DNA of 64,000 nt from Rhodococcus sp. ARC_M5 (GTDB taxonomy: Bacteria > Actinomycetota > Actinomycetes > Mycobacteriales > Mycobacteriaceae): NCBI RefSeq assembly GCF_022810405.1, contig NZ_JALGQE010000018.1, positions 25,076 through 89,075 on the forward strand, read 5' to 3'. Position numbers and translations under genes: made by a program. Position 1 is the stretch's first letter, and every line of letters starts with the position of its first letter. This document shows positions 19,357 to 28,043 of the stretch, in pieces. A model generated the notes under the pieces. That model did no database searches. It saw nothing but the letters and a program-made list of their open reading frames with translations, and was not told the origin of the DNA.

Positions 19357-20120
19357 GGCGCGATTCCGGCGAGGGCGAGGAGGTGATCGGTTTCCGGGCC
19401 CTTCACCAGCGCGGCCGCGGCGGCGGGGTCCGTCGGACCGGCCCCGAAGGAGGGGCAGTCCTTGGCGAGGACGCACACCCCACATGCGGGTCTACGAGCA
19501 TGGCAGACGCGTCGGCCGTGAAAGATGACTCGATGCGAGAGCAGCGTCCACTCCTTGCGTTCGATCAGTGCGCCGACGGCGTGCTCGACCTTGACCGGGT
19601 CCTCCTCCTCGGTCCACTGCCAACGCCGGACGAGCCGTCCGAAGTGCGTGTCGACGGTGATTCCCGGAACATCGAAGGCATTACCGAGAACCACGTTGGC
19701 CGTCTTGCGGCCGATCCCGGGGAGCGTGACGAGGTCCTTCAACGTCGCGGGCACCTCACCGTCGTAGTTCTCCAGCAGCTTCTGCCCGAGTCCGATCAGC
19801 GAGTTCGCTTTGTTGCGGTAGAAGCCCGTGGTGCGGATGTACTCCTCGAGCTCCACTCGATCCGCCTCGGCGTAATCGCGGGCTGTGCGGTATTTCACGA
19901 ACAGTGCGGGGGTGACCATGTTGACGCGCTTGTCGGTGCACTGCGCGGACAGGATGGTCGCAACGGCGAGTTCGAGGGGCGTGGTGAAGTCCAATTCGCA
20001 GTACACGTGCGGGAACGCAGTGTTCAGCGTCCGGTTCATCCGCCTGGCCCGGCGCACGAGCCCGAGGTGAGTCTCCTCGCGTTTGCGCACGTCGGGGCGT
20101 TTCGGAGCTGTCGAATCCAC
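19353..20120 (-). CDS. nth: Endonuclease III
   Basis: Base-excision DNA glycosylase/AP lyase for oxidised pyrimidines, 255 residues. The helix-hairpin-helix [14 protein letters not shown] with catalytic Lys-equivalent region, the catalytic Asp in VDTHFGRL, and the C-terminal [4Fe-4S] cluster C-x6-C-x2-C-x5-C ([17 protein letters not shown]) are all intact. Start is GTG; it heads the four-gene chain nth-thioredoxin-NUDIX-marP. Confidence 0.95.
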   Translation of the reverse strand: MDSTAPKRPDVRKREETHLGLVRRARRMNRTLNTAFPHVYCELDFTTPLELAVATILSAQCTDKRVNMVTPALFVKYRTARDYAEADRVELEEYIRTTGFYRNKANSLIGLGQKLLENYDGEVPATLKDLVTLPGIGRKTANVVLGNAFDVPGITVDTHFGRLVRRWQWTEEEDPVKVEHAVGALIERKEWTLLSHRVIFHGRRVCHARRPACGVCVLAKDCPSFGAGPTDPAAAAALVKGPETDHLLALAGIAP

Positions 20121-20212
20121 TCCCCAACTGTACGGACAAGAATGCGTAACGTTCCTCGCGGCAGCAGTGAGCTGTGTTTGTATCGAGACCTTTTCGGTGT
20201 TAACTGGCCGGT

Positions 20213-20482
20213 ATGCAAGGACTCGCCGTGGTGCTCTTTCCGGTACTACTCATGCTCTTCGCACTAGCGATGGAACGCGTCGAGTTCCGGCTCAGCAAGC
20301 TCGGCGTCCGGGAGCAGGAAGTGCAGGAGTTCCTCGATCAGGCGAGCAAGTCCGAGGTCGCCACTCTGGCGAACGAGGGCTTCCCGCATGCACTGGCCCG
20401 ATTCAACACCCGCAAGCGCCGCCAGACCCCGCCGCGGACCGTCGACACGCGCGACGGCATGGTCGACCAACGCGCCAGCTGA
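20213..20482 (+). CDS. Small membrane protein (Rv3675 position)
   Basis: An 89-residue protein with one N-terminal hydrophobic helix ([18 protein letters not shown]) and a charged cytoplasmic tail. It lies between nth and crp, where M. tuberculosis has the membrane protein Rv3675. No domain of known function is recognised. Confidence 0.65.
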   Translation: MQGLAVVLFPVLLMLFALAMERVEFRLSKLGVREQEVQEFLDQASKSEVATLANEGFPHALARFNTRKRRQTPPRTVDTRDGMVDQRAS

Positions 20483-20654
20483 ACGGACGTTTCGTCCCAT
20501 TGGTCGTAATTTCGGTGAATTTCGGGTGAACGGGAACAGACGCCCGAGACCTCTGGCAACCTGTGGTGGCGTCGATCACTCGGTTTCCACCGACTCGAAG
20601 TAGACTCCCCTGAGGTAATTGTTGTGTTTGATCATCGGATCGACGTCGACGCCT

Positions 20655-20671
20655 GAACTGCACCGCAGTTC
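20655..20671. promoter_or_regulatory. Dyad in the crp leader
   Basis: A perfect 7-bp inverted repeat GAACTGC/GCAGTTC with a 3-base spacer lies 79 bases before the crp start, within a 267-base gap that otherwise shows nothing clear. It could be an operator or a short mRNA hairpin. Confidence 0.3.
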
Positions 20672-20749
20672 GGTGCATGGCACGAACTGTGAACAAACGC
20701 GTTCGGTGGTGCGGGTTGCCGCGTCACCGACATCCCAAAAGGAGCGCAA

Positions 20750-21424
20750 GTGGACGACGTCCTGGCACGGGCCGGCATCTTCCAAGGAGTCGAACCCTCT
20801 GCGGTTGCGGCACTGACGAAGCAGCTGCAGCCTGTCGATTTCCCCCGGGGACACGTGGTGTTCAACGAGGGTGAGCCCGGAGACCGGCTCTACATCATCG
20901 TTTCCGGCAAGATCAAGCTCGGGCGACGCTCCCCCGACGGCCGCGAGAACCTGCTGACGATCATGGGACCGTCGGACATGTTCGGCGAGCTCTCCATCTT
21001 CGACCCCGGTCCTCGCACATCCTCGGCCACCACGGTCACCGAGGTCCGCGCGGTCAGCATGGATCGCGCTGCACTCAAGGACTGGATCGACCAGCGACCC
21101 GAGATCGCCGAGCAGCTGCTGCGCGTCCTGGCTCGCCGGTTGCGTCGTACCAACAACAACTTGGCCGACCTCATCTTCACCGACGTCCCCGGACGCGTGG
21201 CGAAGGCGCTGTTGCAGCTCGCCCAGCGCTTCGGCACTCAGGAAGCGGGATCGCTGCGCGTCACCCACGACCTGACGCAGGAAGAGATCGCTCAGCTCGT
21301 CGGTGCCTCTCGGGAGACCGTCAACAAGGCACTGGCCGACTTCGCGCACCGCGGATGGCTGCGCCTCGAAGGCAAGTCCGTGCTGATCTCGGACTCCGAG
21401 CGTCTGGCACGCCGAGCTCGCTAG
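20750..21424 (+). CDS. crp: cAMP-responsive transcription factor Crp
   Basis: Global regulator of 224 residues, orthologous in position to Rv3676. The cAMP-binding roll ([20 protein letters not shown], then [18 protein letters not shown]) is followed by a long helix and the winged helix [23 protein letters not shown] start with AAAGGAG seven bases upstream. Target sites TGTGA-N6-TCACA are found in this window upstream of acs and at 63681. Tail-to-tail overlap with the next gene. Confidence 0.95.
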   Translation: MDDVLARAGIFQGVEPSAVAALTKQLQPVDFPRGHVVFNEGEPGDRLYIIVSGKIKLGRRSPDGRENLLTIMGPSDMFGELSIFDPGPRTSSATTVTEVRAVSMDRAALKDWIDQRPEIAEQLLRVLARRLRRTNNNLADLIFTDVPGRVAKALLQLAQRFGTQEAGSLRVTHDLTQEEIAQLVGASRETVNKALADFAHRGWLRLEGKSVLISDSERLARRAR

Positions 21425-22212
21425 CTCTCGCGGAGGTAGGCCAGCTGCGTTTTGACCGACATCCGCGCAGCCGGCCACAACTTCTTGTCCACGTCCGCAT
21501 AGACGTGCCGTACCACCTGCATCGGTTTCGCGTTCTCGCCGAGCTCGGCGAGCGCCGAACGAACCTGATCCAGCCGCTGCCGACGGTGGGCGCGATACGC
21601 TCGCGCCACCTCGGCGGTGTCCGGCAACTCCGGCCCGTGCCCGGGAAGAACGGTCTTCCCCGCTCCGGCTGCTTCGAGCCGGTCCAACGACTCCAGATAA
21701 TCCGCGAGCGAGCCGTCCTTCGGATCGAGCACGGTTGTGCCGCGGCCGAGGACGGTATCTCCCGTCAGGATTGCGTCGTCGAGCACAAAACTCACCGAAT
21801 CCGCGGTGTGACCGGGCGTGTGCAGCACCTCGATCCGAAGTCCTGCGGCCTCGATGATCTCGCCGTCGGCCAGGCTCACGCCGTCCCCGTGCAGAAACTT
21901 GTCTCCCAGTGCGCGCACCGGAGCCGCGGTCTTTCGGTGGAATCGCTTGAGCCCAGCGGTGTGGTCTGCGTGGCGATGGGTCACGAGCGTCAGAACCACC
22001 GCGCCCGACGCGGCGACGGCGTCCAGATGGGCCCGATCCTTCGGACCCGGATCGACAACGATGCACTCATCCGACCCCGGCGCTCGCAGAATCCAGGTGT
22101 TCGTTCCGTCGAGCGTCATCTTCCCCGGGTTGTCGGCGAGCAGAACCGACGCGGTGGGGGTCACCTGCCGAAGAAGTCCGTACGCGGGATGCTGGGGGTT
22201 CGAGACGGCCAT
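21421..22212 (-). CDS. Metallo-beta-lactamase-fold hydrolase
   Basis: A 263-residue MBL-fold enzyme in the place of Rv3677c. Metal ligands are visible in [20 protein letters not shown] and [10 protein letters not shown], so two zinc ions are expected. Close families include glyoxalase-II-like and LACTB2-like hydrolases, the latter being RNA nucleases; no specific substrate can be assigned. The ATG at 22212 is chosen because earlier codons run into the divergent promoter region. Confidence 0.8.
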   Translation of the reverse strand: MAVSNPQHPAYGLLRQVTPTASVLLADNPGKMTLDGTNTWILRAPGSDECIVVDPGPKDRAHLDAVAASGAVVLTLVTHRHADHTAGLKRFHRKTAAPVRALGDKFLHGDGVSLADGEIIEAAGLRIEVLHTPGHTADSVSFVLDDAILTGDTVLGRGTTVLDPKDGSLADYLESLDRLEAAGAGKTVLPGHGPELPDTAEVARAYRAHRRQRLDQVRSALAELGENAKPMQVVRHVYADVDKKLWPAARMSVKTQLAYLRES

Positions 22213-22270
22213 TGAAATACTGTAGGTCGCCGACCCCGAGTGCTGTCCACGCGGACTACCGTCGACACTC

Positions 22271-23122
22271 ATGAAGATCGGACTCGTCGGAGCGGGCCCC
22301 TGGGCTCGCAAGACTCAAGCCCCCTCGTTGCTCGCTCATCCTGCCGTCGACTTCGCCGGAGTGTGGGCCCGGCGGCCCGAGGCCGCCGCCGAGATGGGAG
22401 CACCGGTCTTCGAGTCGTTCGACGCCCTGCTGGGTGCGGTCGACACGGTCGCGTTCGCAGTGCCGCCCGCTGTACAGGCCGGGTACGCGCTGCGTGCAGT
22501 TCAGGCAGGCAAACATGTGTTGCTGGACAAGCCGATTGCGGCCACGGTGGCCGAGGCGGAGGAACTGGCGGCGGCCGTCACGGCAGCAGGCGTGCGGTCG
22601 ATGGTGACCTTGACTCTCCGATTCGCCCCGGAGACAAGACAATTCCTCGACGCGGCGGCCGGACGCAGCTGGGCAGCAGGATCGGGAACCTGGTTCTCCG
22701 GGGCGATCCTCGGCGGGGCGTACGCCAATTCGCAGTGGCGGCACGACGACGGGGCGATCCTCGACATCGGGCCCCACGTGTTCGATCTACTCGACGCTGC
22801 ACTGGGAACCATTGCGCGCGTTGCCTACTCGCACCGCGAGGTGGCGTCGGACAGTTGGACGGTGGCGCTCGAACACGAAGGTGGGGCCCGCAGCACAGTG
22901 CAGTTGTCACTGCGGACGCCGATCATGCCGTCCCTCATGCGCATCGAACTGAGCGGTACCGACGGCGTCGAGACCCTCACCGACCGATCCACCTCGTCGA
23001 CCGACTGCTTCGCCGTGTTGTTGGACGAATTCCTCGAATCGGTCGACAAGGGTGTCGACCACGCCTGCTCGGTGCACCGAGGCCTGCACCTGCAAAGATT
23101 CATTGCCGCCGCAGCAACCTGA
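22271..23122 (+). CDS. Gfo/Idh/MocA-family oxidoreductase
   Basis: NAD(P)-dependent oxidoreductase of 283 residues. The N-terminal Rossmann motif GLVGAGPWARKTQAPSLL and the DKPIA motif (LLDKPIAATVAEAEELAAA), which carries the catalytic-region Lys, are clear; the C-terminal half has the open-sheet dimer domain. Substrates of this family are sugars, inositols or biliverdin-like compounds; not predictable here. Divergent from the MBL hydrolase. Confidence 0.82.
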   Translation: MKIGLVGAGPWARKTQAPSLLAHPAVDFAGVWARRPEAAAEMGAPVFESFDALLGAVDTVAFAVPPAVQAGYALRAVQAGKHVLLDKPIAATVAEAEELAAAVTAAGVRSMVTLTLRFAPETRQFLDAAAGRSWAAGSGTWFSGAILGGAYANSQWRHDDGAILDIGPHVFDLLDAALGTIARVAYSHREVASDSWTVALEHEGGARSTVQLSLRTPIMPSLMRIELSGTDGVETLTDRSTSSTDCFAVLLDEFLESVDKGVDHACSVHRGLHLQRFIAAAAT

Positions 23123-23228
23123 CTAATCGGGCAGTGGAGTTCATCACAGGGTCACAGCGGCTCCACTCGCGGCGGATACGCTGCCCACGAAGCCGGGGGC
23201 TTTGTGCACGCTCTGAGGGGTGGCCACG

Positions 23229-23513
23229 ATGTCGGCAGGCGAACAAGCGATCTCCGGCCGAGTCTTGGTCGGATCGCACCTATCGAGCCTCATCCCGGAA
23301 ATCGTCGATGCCTATTCCATCGCTCTGGAAGACGCCGATGCACGGCAAGCCTGGACAGACGACGATATGAAAGCGCTACGAAATGCGCGGGGGCTTGCAG
23401 AACGACTGTCCGAGGTGCTCGTGCCACGGGCCGTCGAGGGAAGCAAACCCACGCCGACCCTCGATACGCAAGCGATGCAGGGAAATTCGACAGCGGAGGA
23501 ACTACTGCGATGA
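23229..23513 (+). CDS. Small hypothetical protein coupled to oxidoreductase
   Basis: A 94-residue, acidic, probably helical cytosolic protein not recognised. The ATG at 23229 is preferred over a GTG three codons earlier because GAGGGGTGG lies at a suitable distance. Its stop overlaps the next start as ATGA, so it is translationally coupled to the quinone-type oxidoreductase and may serve the same function. Confidence 0.6.
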   Translation: MSAGEQAISGRVLVGSHLSSLIPEIVDAYSIALEDADARQAWTDDDMKALRNARGLAERLSEVLVPRAVEGSKPTPTLDTQAMQGNSTAEELLR

Positions 23514-24439
23514 AGGCCATCTCACAGACCACATTCGGCGATCCGTCGGTCCTGCAGATCGTCGAGATCGACGCTCCGGTTCCCATTCCCACCGAGGTAC
23601 TCATCAGAGTGGCCGCGGTGGGACTCAATCCGGTCGAGACAGCGATTCGCAGTGGCGGGTTCGCGTTGCTGGGTGAACCTCCCTTCGTCCTGGGTTGGGA
23701 TGTCTCCGGCGTCGTCGAATCGGTGGTTCCGGGGGTGACGCGTTTTCAGGTGGGGGACGAGGTGTTCGGTATGCCGTTCTTCCCGCGCCCTGCGAGCACC
23801 TATGCCGAACTGGTGGTTGCACCGTCTCGGCAAATCGCACGAAAGCCTCGTACCCTGTCGTTCGAGCAGGCCGCCGCACTACCACTGGCAGGGTTGACGG
23901 CGTGGCAGAGCGTGGTGGACGGGGCGCACGTCAGCCCCGGTCAGCGCGTTCTCGTTCACGGGGCCGGGGGCGGTGTCGGACACCTTGCCGTGCAGATTGC
24001 CAAGGCCTTCGGCGCATACGTGATAGGTACCGCGAGCGGGCCGCGGGAGGAGTTCGTACGCGGTCTCGGAGCCGACGAAGTAATCGATTATCGGACACAG
24101 GATTTCACTCGTGCAGTGTCCGGGGTGGATATCGTGCTCGACTGCATCGGGGCCGACAACGCATCGAGATCACTGTCGGTGCTGGTTCCCGGCGGCACCC
24201 TGGTCACCATCGTCGACCGGAGCAACCGAACGCTGCAGGCGGAAGTCGAGCAACGGGGCTTCACCTTCGTGGGAATCTCGGTCGAACCCGATCACGTCGG
24301 TCTCGAATCTCTGGGTTCCCTTGTGGATGAGGGGAAGTTGGTCGTTCACGTGGACCGCACCTACGCGTTCGAGCACATCGCCGACGCGCACCGGGCTCTC
24401 GATACCAGCTTCCCGGGAAAGATCGTCCTGATTCCGTAA
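23510..24439 (+). CDS. Zinc-free MDR NADP-dependent oxidoreductase
   Basis: Quinone-oxidoreductase-like medium-chain dehydrogenase/reductase of 309 residues. The GroES-like N-terminal domain contains GLNPVETAIRSGGFALLGEP and the typical FPRPASTYAELVVAP; the Rossmann domain has the NADPH motif GAGGGVGHLAVQIAKAFGA. The cysteines and Glu that hold catalytic zinc are missing, as in the QOR branch. Reduction of quinones or enones is likely. Confidence 0.85.
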   Translation: MKAISQTTFGDPSVLQIVEIDAPVPIPTEVLIRVAAVGLNPVETAIRSGGFALLGEPPFVLGWDVSGVVESVVPGVTRFQVGDEVFGMPFFPRPASTYAELVVAPSRQIARKPRTLSFEQAAALPLAGLTAWQSVVDGAHVSPGQRVLVHGAGGGVGHLAVQIAKAFGAYVIGTASGPREEFVRGLGADEVIDYRTQDFTRAVSGVDIVLDCIGADNASRSLSVLVPGGTLVTIVDRSNRTLQAEVEQRGFTFVGISVEPDHVGLESLGSLVDEGKLVVHVDRTYAFEHIADAHRALDTSFPGKIVLIP

Positions 24440-24456
24440 CCCACGAACACGCGGAC

Positions 24457-24539
24457 CTCGGCGCGCAACCCGCGCCGAGTACGAAGGTGCACTTCGGCGG
24501 CGTTCCGCGTGCCGGCGCGGACAACCTGTGCGCCGGCAC
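24457..24539. terminator. Two tandem hairpins between convergent genes
   Basis: A 9-bp perfect stem (24457-24465/24471-24479) and a 10-bp perfect stem (24509-24518/24530-24539) separate the MDR oxidoreductase and ridA, which converge. Either could terminate one direction. Confidence 0.65.
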
Positions 24540-24549
24540 GACGGACGCG

Positions 24550-25008
24550 CTAGCGGAGCTCGACGATGAGCTCCACTTCCACCGAAGAGCCGAGGGGCAG
24601 TTCGGCGACACCCACGGCCGAGCGGGCGTGCTTACCTGCGTCACCGAAGATCTCACCGATGACGTTCGACGCCCCGTTGATCACCCCGGGCTGACCGGTG
24701 AATCCCGGAGCGGAGGCGACGAAGCCGACCGCCTTGATCACGCGGGCGACGGAGTCGATGCCGACGAGCGCGTGCACGGCGGCGAGCGCGTTCAGGGCGC
24801 AGATGCGAGCCGCTGCGGTGGCGTCCTCAGCCGTGACGTCGCCGCCGACCTTGCCCACGGAGGTCAGGTTCCCGTCCACGATCGGCAGCTGGCCGGAGGT
24901 GTGGACGAGCGAACCCACCTGCACCGCGGGGACGTAGGCCGCCAGCGGCGGGACGACGTCGGGCAGCTCGATACCCAGCTCGGAGAGTCGTTCGCTCCAC
25001 TTTGCCAC
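24550..25008 (-). CDS. RidA family protein
   Basis: A 152-residue YjgF/RidA-family protein in the place of Rv3678c. RidA proteins hydrolyse reactive enamines and imines made by PLP enzymes. Typical stretches are VGSLVHTSGQLPIVDG and ICALNALAAVHALVG. It belongs to the longer actinobacterial subgroup; the conserved Arg of active RidA is not certain here. Start GTG; six bases after the small DUF4177 gene. Confidence 0.85.
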   Translation of the reverse strand: MAKWSERLSELGIELPDVVPPLAAYVPAVQVGSLVHTSGQLPIVDGNLTSVGKVGGDVTAEDATAAARICALNALAAVHALVGIDSVARVIKAVGFVASAPGFTGQPGVINGASNVIGEIFGDAGKHARSAVGVAELPLGSSVEVELIVELR

Positions 25009-25014
25009 GCGCGC

Positions 25015-25182
25015 TCAGGCCTTCGGGCGCTTGAAGTACGCGACCAACGTGTCGCCGCCGTTGGGTCCCGCCATGATCGTCACGAGCTCCCAGCCCTCGG
25101 AGCCGTAGTTGTCGAGAATCTGCTTGGTCGCATGAATCAGAACCGGTGCGGTGAAGTACTCCCAGATGATCTTTTCGCTCAT
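25015..25182 (-). CDS. Small DUF4177-like protein
   Basis: A 55-residue protein (MSEKIIWEYFTAPVLIHATK onward) with the DUF4177 pattern WEY...A..IL...G.EGWELV. It lies directly upstream of ridA on the same strand, as a small gene does in mycobacteria (Rv3678A position). Function unknown. The start is the ATG at 25182; longer upstream frame is noncoding. Confidence 0.75.
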   Translation of the reverse strand: MSEKIIWEYFTAPVLIHATKQILDNYGSEGWELVTIMAGPNGGDTLVAYFKRPKA

Positions 25183-25286
25183 GCACGTGAGCCTATCGTT
25201 CAGCGACCGCGAGGGGTGCGTCACTGCGAACACGTGATTGTCGGTTCCGTCGGACGACCGGCCCCGACTCTCTATATGGTCGGGGT

Positions 25287-26294
25287 GTGGGTACATCGAA
25301 CGAAGAGGGATGGCCGGCGAAAGCAGATGCCGCGCGGCTGCATTTCGTATCCGGCAAGGGCGGGACCGGTAAGACGACGGTTGCTGCCGCATTGGCGCTC
25401 GCACTCGCTGCAGGCGGTCGGCGGGTGCTACTGGTCGAGGTGGAGGGCAGGCAGGGCATCGCACAGCTCTTCGACGTGCCGCAGCTTCCCCCGCAGGAGA
25501 CGCGCGTCGCCTCGGCGGACGGCGGCGGCGAGGTCTATGCACTGGCCATCGACATCGAGACCGCATTCCTCGAGTACCTCGAGATGTTCTACAACCTGGG
25601 CTTCGCCGGACGCGCGATGCGCAAGATCGGTGCCATCGAGTTCGCGACGACCATCGCACCCGGTCTTCGTGACGTACTGCTGACCGGCAAGGTCAAGGAG
25701 TGTGTGGTGCGAACCGACAAGAAGGGCAACCGCATCTACGACGAGATCGTCGTCGACTCGCCGCCGACCGGCCGCATCGGAAACTTCCTGGATGTCACCA
25801 AGGCCATGGCCGATCTCGCCAAGGGCGGGCCGGTTCGCTCGCAGAGTGAGGGCGTGGTGCGGTTGCTGCATTCGGCCGACACCGTCGTGCACCTGGTGAC
25901 GCTGCTCGAGGCGCTGCCGGTCCAGGAGACGGCCGACGCGGTGCGCGAGCTCGAAGCGGCGGACCTGCGACTCGGCACGGTCATCGTCAACCGCACCGAA
26001 CCGACGTACCTCCCGGCCGAGACGCTGGAGTCGATTGCCGAGGGCGAGATCGATGCCGTGGCCATCCAGGACGGCCTCGCCAAGACCGGAATCACCCTGT
26101 CCGAGGCCGACTTCGCGGGCCTGCTCACCGAATCGATCGAGCATGCGTCGACGCTCTCGGCTCAGGTGGAGAGCGCGACCACGCTCGACGAGCTCGACGT
26201 TGCACAGATGTCGCTGCCGATGTTGGCCGACGGTGTCGATCTCGGCGGCTTGTACGAACTCGCCGCCAAGCTGGCAGAACAGGGTGTCCGATGA
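25287..26294 (+). CDS. ArsA/Get3-like ATPase, first subunit
   Basis: SIMIBI-class P-loop ATPase, 335 residues, counterpart of Rv3679. The Walker [19 protein letters not shown] is the double-glycine, signature-Lys type, with switch II near [17 protein letters not shown]. No arsenic genes are nearby; the mycobacterial pair Rv3679-Rv3680 forms a Get3-like complex linked to envelope and chemical-stress phenotypes. GTG start; stop overlaps the next start (ATGA), so a stoichiometric heteromer is expected. Confidence 0.88.
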   Translation: MGTSNEEGWPAKADAARLHFVSGKGGTGKTTVAAALALALAAGGRRVLLVEVEGRQGIAQLFDVPQLPPQETRVASADGGGEVYALAIDIETAFLEYLEMFYNLGFAGRAMRKIGAIEFATTIAPGLRDVLLTGKVKECVVRTDKKGNRIYDEIVVDSPPTGRIGNFLDVTKAMADLAKGGPVRSQSEGVVRLLHSADTVVHLVTLLEALPVQETADAVRELEAADLRLGTVIVNRTEPTYLPAETLESIAEGEIDAVAIQDGLAKTGITLSEADFAGLLTESIEHASTLSAQVESATTLDELDVAQMSLPMLADGVDLGGLYELAAKLAEQGVR

Positions 26295-27421
26295 CTCGAC
26301 CAGTAGCAACCGAACTCGATGTCGACCGCATCCTGACCGATCCCACGTCGCGGATCGTCGTCGTCTGCGGAGCCGGGGGTGTGGGCAAGACGACCACCGC
26401 GGCCGCGATGGCGCTGCGCGCTGCCGAGCAGGGCAGGCGGGTGGTGGTCCTGACGATCGACCCGGCTCGCCGTCTGGCTCAGGCTCTCGGACTCGGCGAT
26501 CTCGACAACAGCCCGCAGCCGGTGAAGCTGGGTGCCGGTGCCAAGGGTGAACTGCACGCGATGATGCTGAACATGCGGCGCACGTTCGACGAGATGGTCA
26601 TCGAGCACTCGACGCCGGAGAAGGCCGAGCAGGTGCTGGCCAACCCGTTCTATCAGACTGTGGCGTCGTCTTTCTCGGGCACGCAGGAGTACATGGCGAT
26701 GGAGAAGCTGGGGCAGTTGTCCCTGGACAAGTCGTGGGATCTGATCGTGGTGGACACTCCGCCGTCGCGCAATGCACTGGACTTCCTCGATGCGCCGCAG
26801 CGACTCGGCTCGTTCCTCGACGGCCGTTTCATCCGGCTGCTCACCGCTCCCGGCCGCGGCATCACCCGCGTGGTCACCAGCGCGATGAGCCTGGCCATGC
26901 GCGGCGTCTCCACGGTGATCGGTAGCCAAATGCTTTCCGACGCATCGGCTTTCGTTCAATCACTGGATTCGATGTTCGGCGGCTTCCGCGAGCGTGCGAC
27001 GCGTACTTACCAGTTGCTTCGCGAGGACGGGACCAGTTTCCTCGTCGTGGCCGCAGCGGAACCCGACGCTCTACGAGAGGCCGCGTTCTTCGTGGAGCGA
27101 CTGTCGGCGGAGAAGATGCCGTTGGCAGGTCTGGTGGTGAACCGGACGCACCCGACGCTGTCGTCGGTTCAGGCGGATCACGCCGCGACGGCAGCCGATC
27201 TCCTCGATCGAATCGACGACCCGGGCGCGGAGTTGACCGCCGCCGTCCTCCGCATCCACGCGCAACGCGCCGTGACGGCAGCGCGGGAGGTGCGATTGCT
27301 TCGACGCTTCACCGGTGCCCACCCCCGGGTGCCCATCGTCGGCGTGCCCTCGCTGCCGTTCGAGGTCTCCGACCTCGCTGCGCTCCGCGCGGTGGCCGAT
27401 CAGCTGACCCGCAAGGGCTGA
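26291..27421 (+). CDS. ArsA/Get3-like ATPase, second subunit
   Basis: Partner ATPase of 376 residues, counterpart of Rv3680. Walker [20 protein letters not shown], a long helical client-type insertion with methionines ([16 protein letters not shown]), and switch [21 protein letters not shown] are visible. Coupled to the preceding ATPase by a four-base overlap. It converges on whiB4. Confidence 0.88.
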   Translation: MTRPVATELDVDRILTDPTSRIVVVCGAGGVGKTTTAAAMALRAAEQGRRVVVLTIDPARRLAQALGLGDLDNSPQPVKLGAGAKGELHAMMLNMRRTFDEMVIEHSTPEKAEQVLANPFYQTVASSFSGTQEYMAMEKLGQLSLDKSWDLIVVDTPPSRNALDFLDAPQRLGSFLDGRFIRLLTAPGRGITRVVTSAMSLAMRGVSTVIGSQMLSDASAFVQSLDSMFGGFRERATRTYQLLREDGTSFLVVAAAEPDALREAAFFVERLSAEKMPLAGLVVNRTHPTLSSVQADHAATAADLLDRIDDPGAELTAAVLRIHAQRAVTAAREVRLLRRFTGAHPRVPIVGVPSLPFEVSDLAALRAVADQLTRKG

Positions 27422-27443
27422 ATCGGCCCCGCCCGGCAGGCGG

Positions 27444-27767
27444 CTAGATGGCTGCTTGCTGCTGGCGCTGGGTCTCGAAGAACTCGGACCAGGAATCGAC
27501 CTCGGGGTGCTGCTTGAGCAGGGCCCTGCGCTGGCGTTCCGTCATGCCGCCCCAGACGCCGAACTCCACTCGATTGTCGAGGGCATCCGCACCGCACTGC
27601 ATCAGCACCGGGCAGTGCCGACAGATGGTCGCCGCCTTGCGCTGCGCTGCACCTCGGACGAAGAGCTGATCCGGGTCGGTGCCCTTGCACCGGGCGTGGG
27701 AAACCCAGGCGATGCGTGCTTCTGCTTCTTCTACATCGAGTCGCGTCGGCGCGGTTGTCGTGTGCAT
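27444..27767 (-). CDS. whiB4: WhiB4-type iron-sulfur regulator
   Basis: A 107-residue Wbl protein with four cluster-binding cysteines: one in ARCKG and three in ICRHCPVLMQC (C-x2-C-x5-C), followed by the G[V/I]WGG turn (FGVWGGMTERQRRAL) and a basic tail. In M. tuberculosis WhiB4 (Rv3681c, same place) responds to oxygen and NO and affects oxidative stress genes. The ATG at 27767 has AAAGGGG seven bases upstream. Confidence 0.92.
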   Translation of the reverse strand: MHTTTAPTRLDVEEAEARIAWVSHARCKGTDPDQLFVRGAAQRKAATICRHCPVLMQCGADALDNRVEFGVWGGMTERQRRALLKQHPEVDSWSEFFETQRQQQAAI

Positions 27768-27883
27768 GCGGATACCCCTTTGCGTTGCGGACGTCCTCAC
27801 TGGACGTCCCGGAGGCTCCAAGCAGTTTGTACCTCGTCGGACGAAGCACAAATTCTGGGAGCTGCCCCACATTCATTATCAAG

Positions 27884-27899
27884 TGTTATGCGAATCACA
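27884..27899. promoter_or_regulatory. Imperfect Crp-like site, whiB4-ponA2 region
   Basis: TGTTA-N6-TCACA differs from the Crp consensus at one base of the left half-site. It lies in the 276-base divergent region between whiB4 and ponA2, 117 bases from the whiB4 start. Weak evidence; could be chance. Confidence 0.3.
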
Positions 27900-28043
27900 C
27901 CGTGTTCATAATTTAGGTAACGCGAGCCCCGAATGCAAGACGGCAAGGTCACATTTCTGGTACGCCCGTCCCGAGCAGGGGCGCAGCACACAGCGCGTGT
28001 GGGCCTCTGCCGGTCCGAGCGCCGCACACGTACGCTGTGCTCT

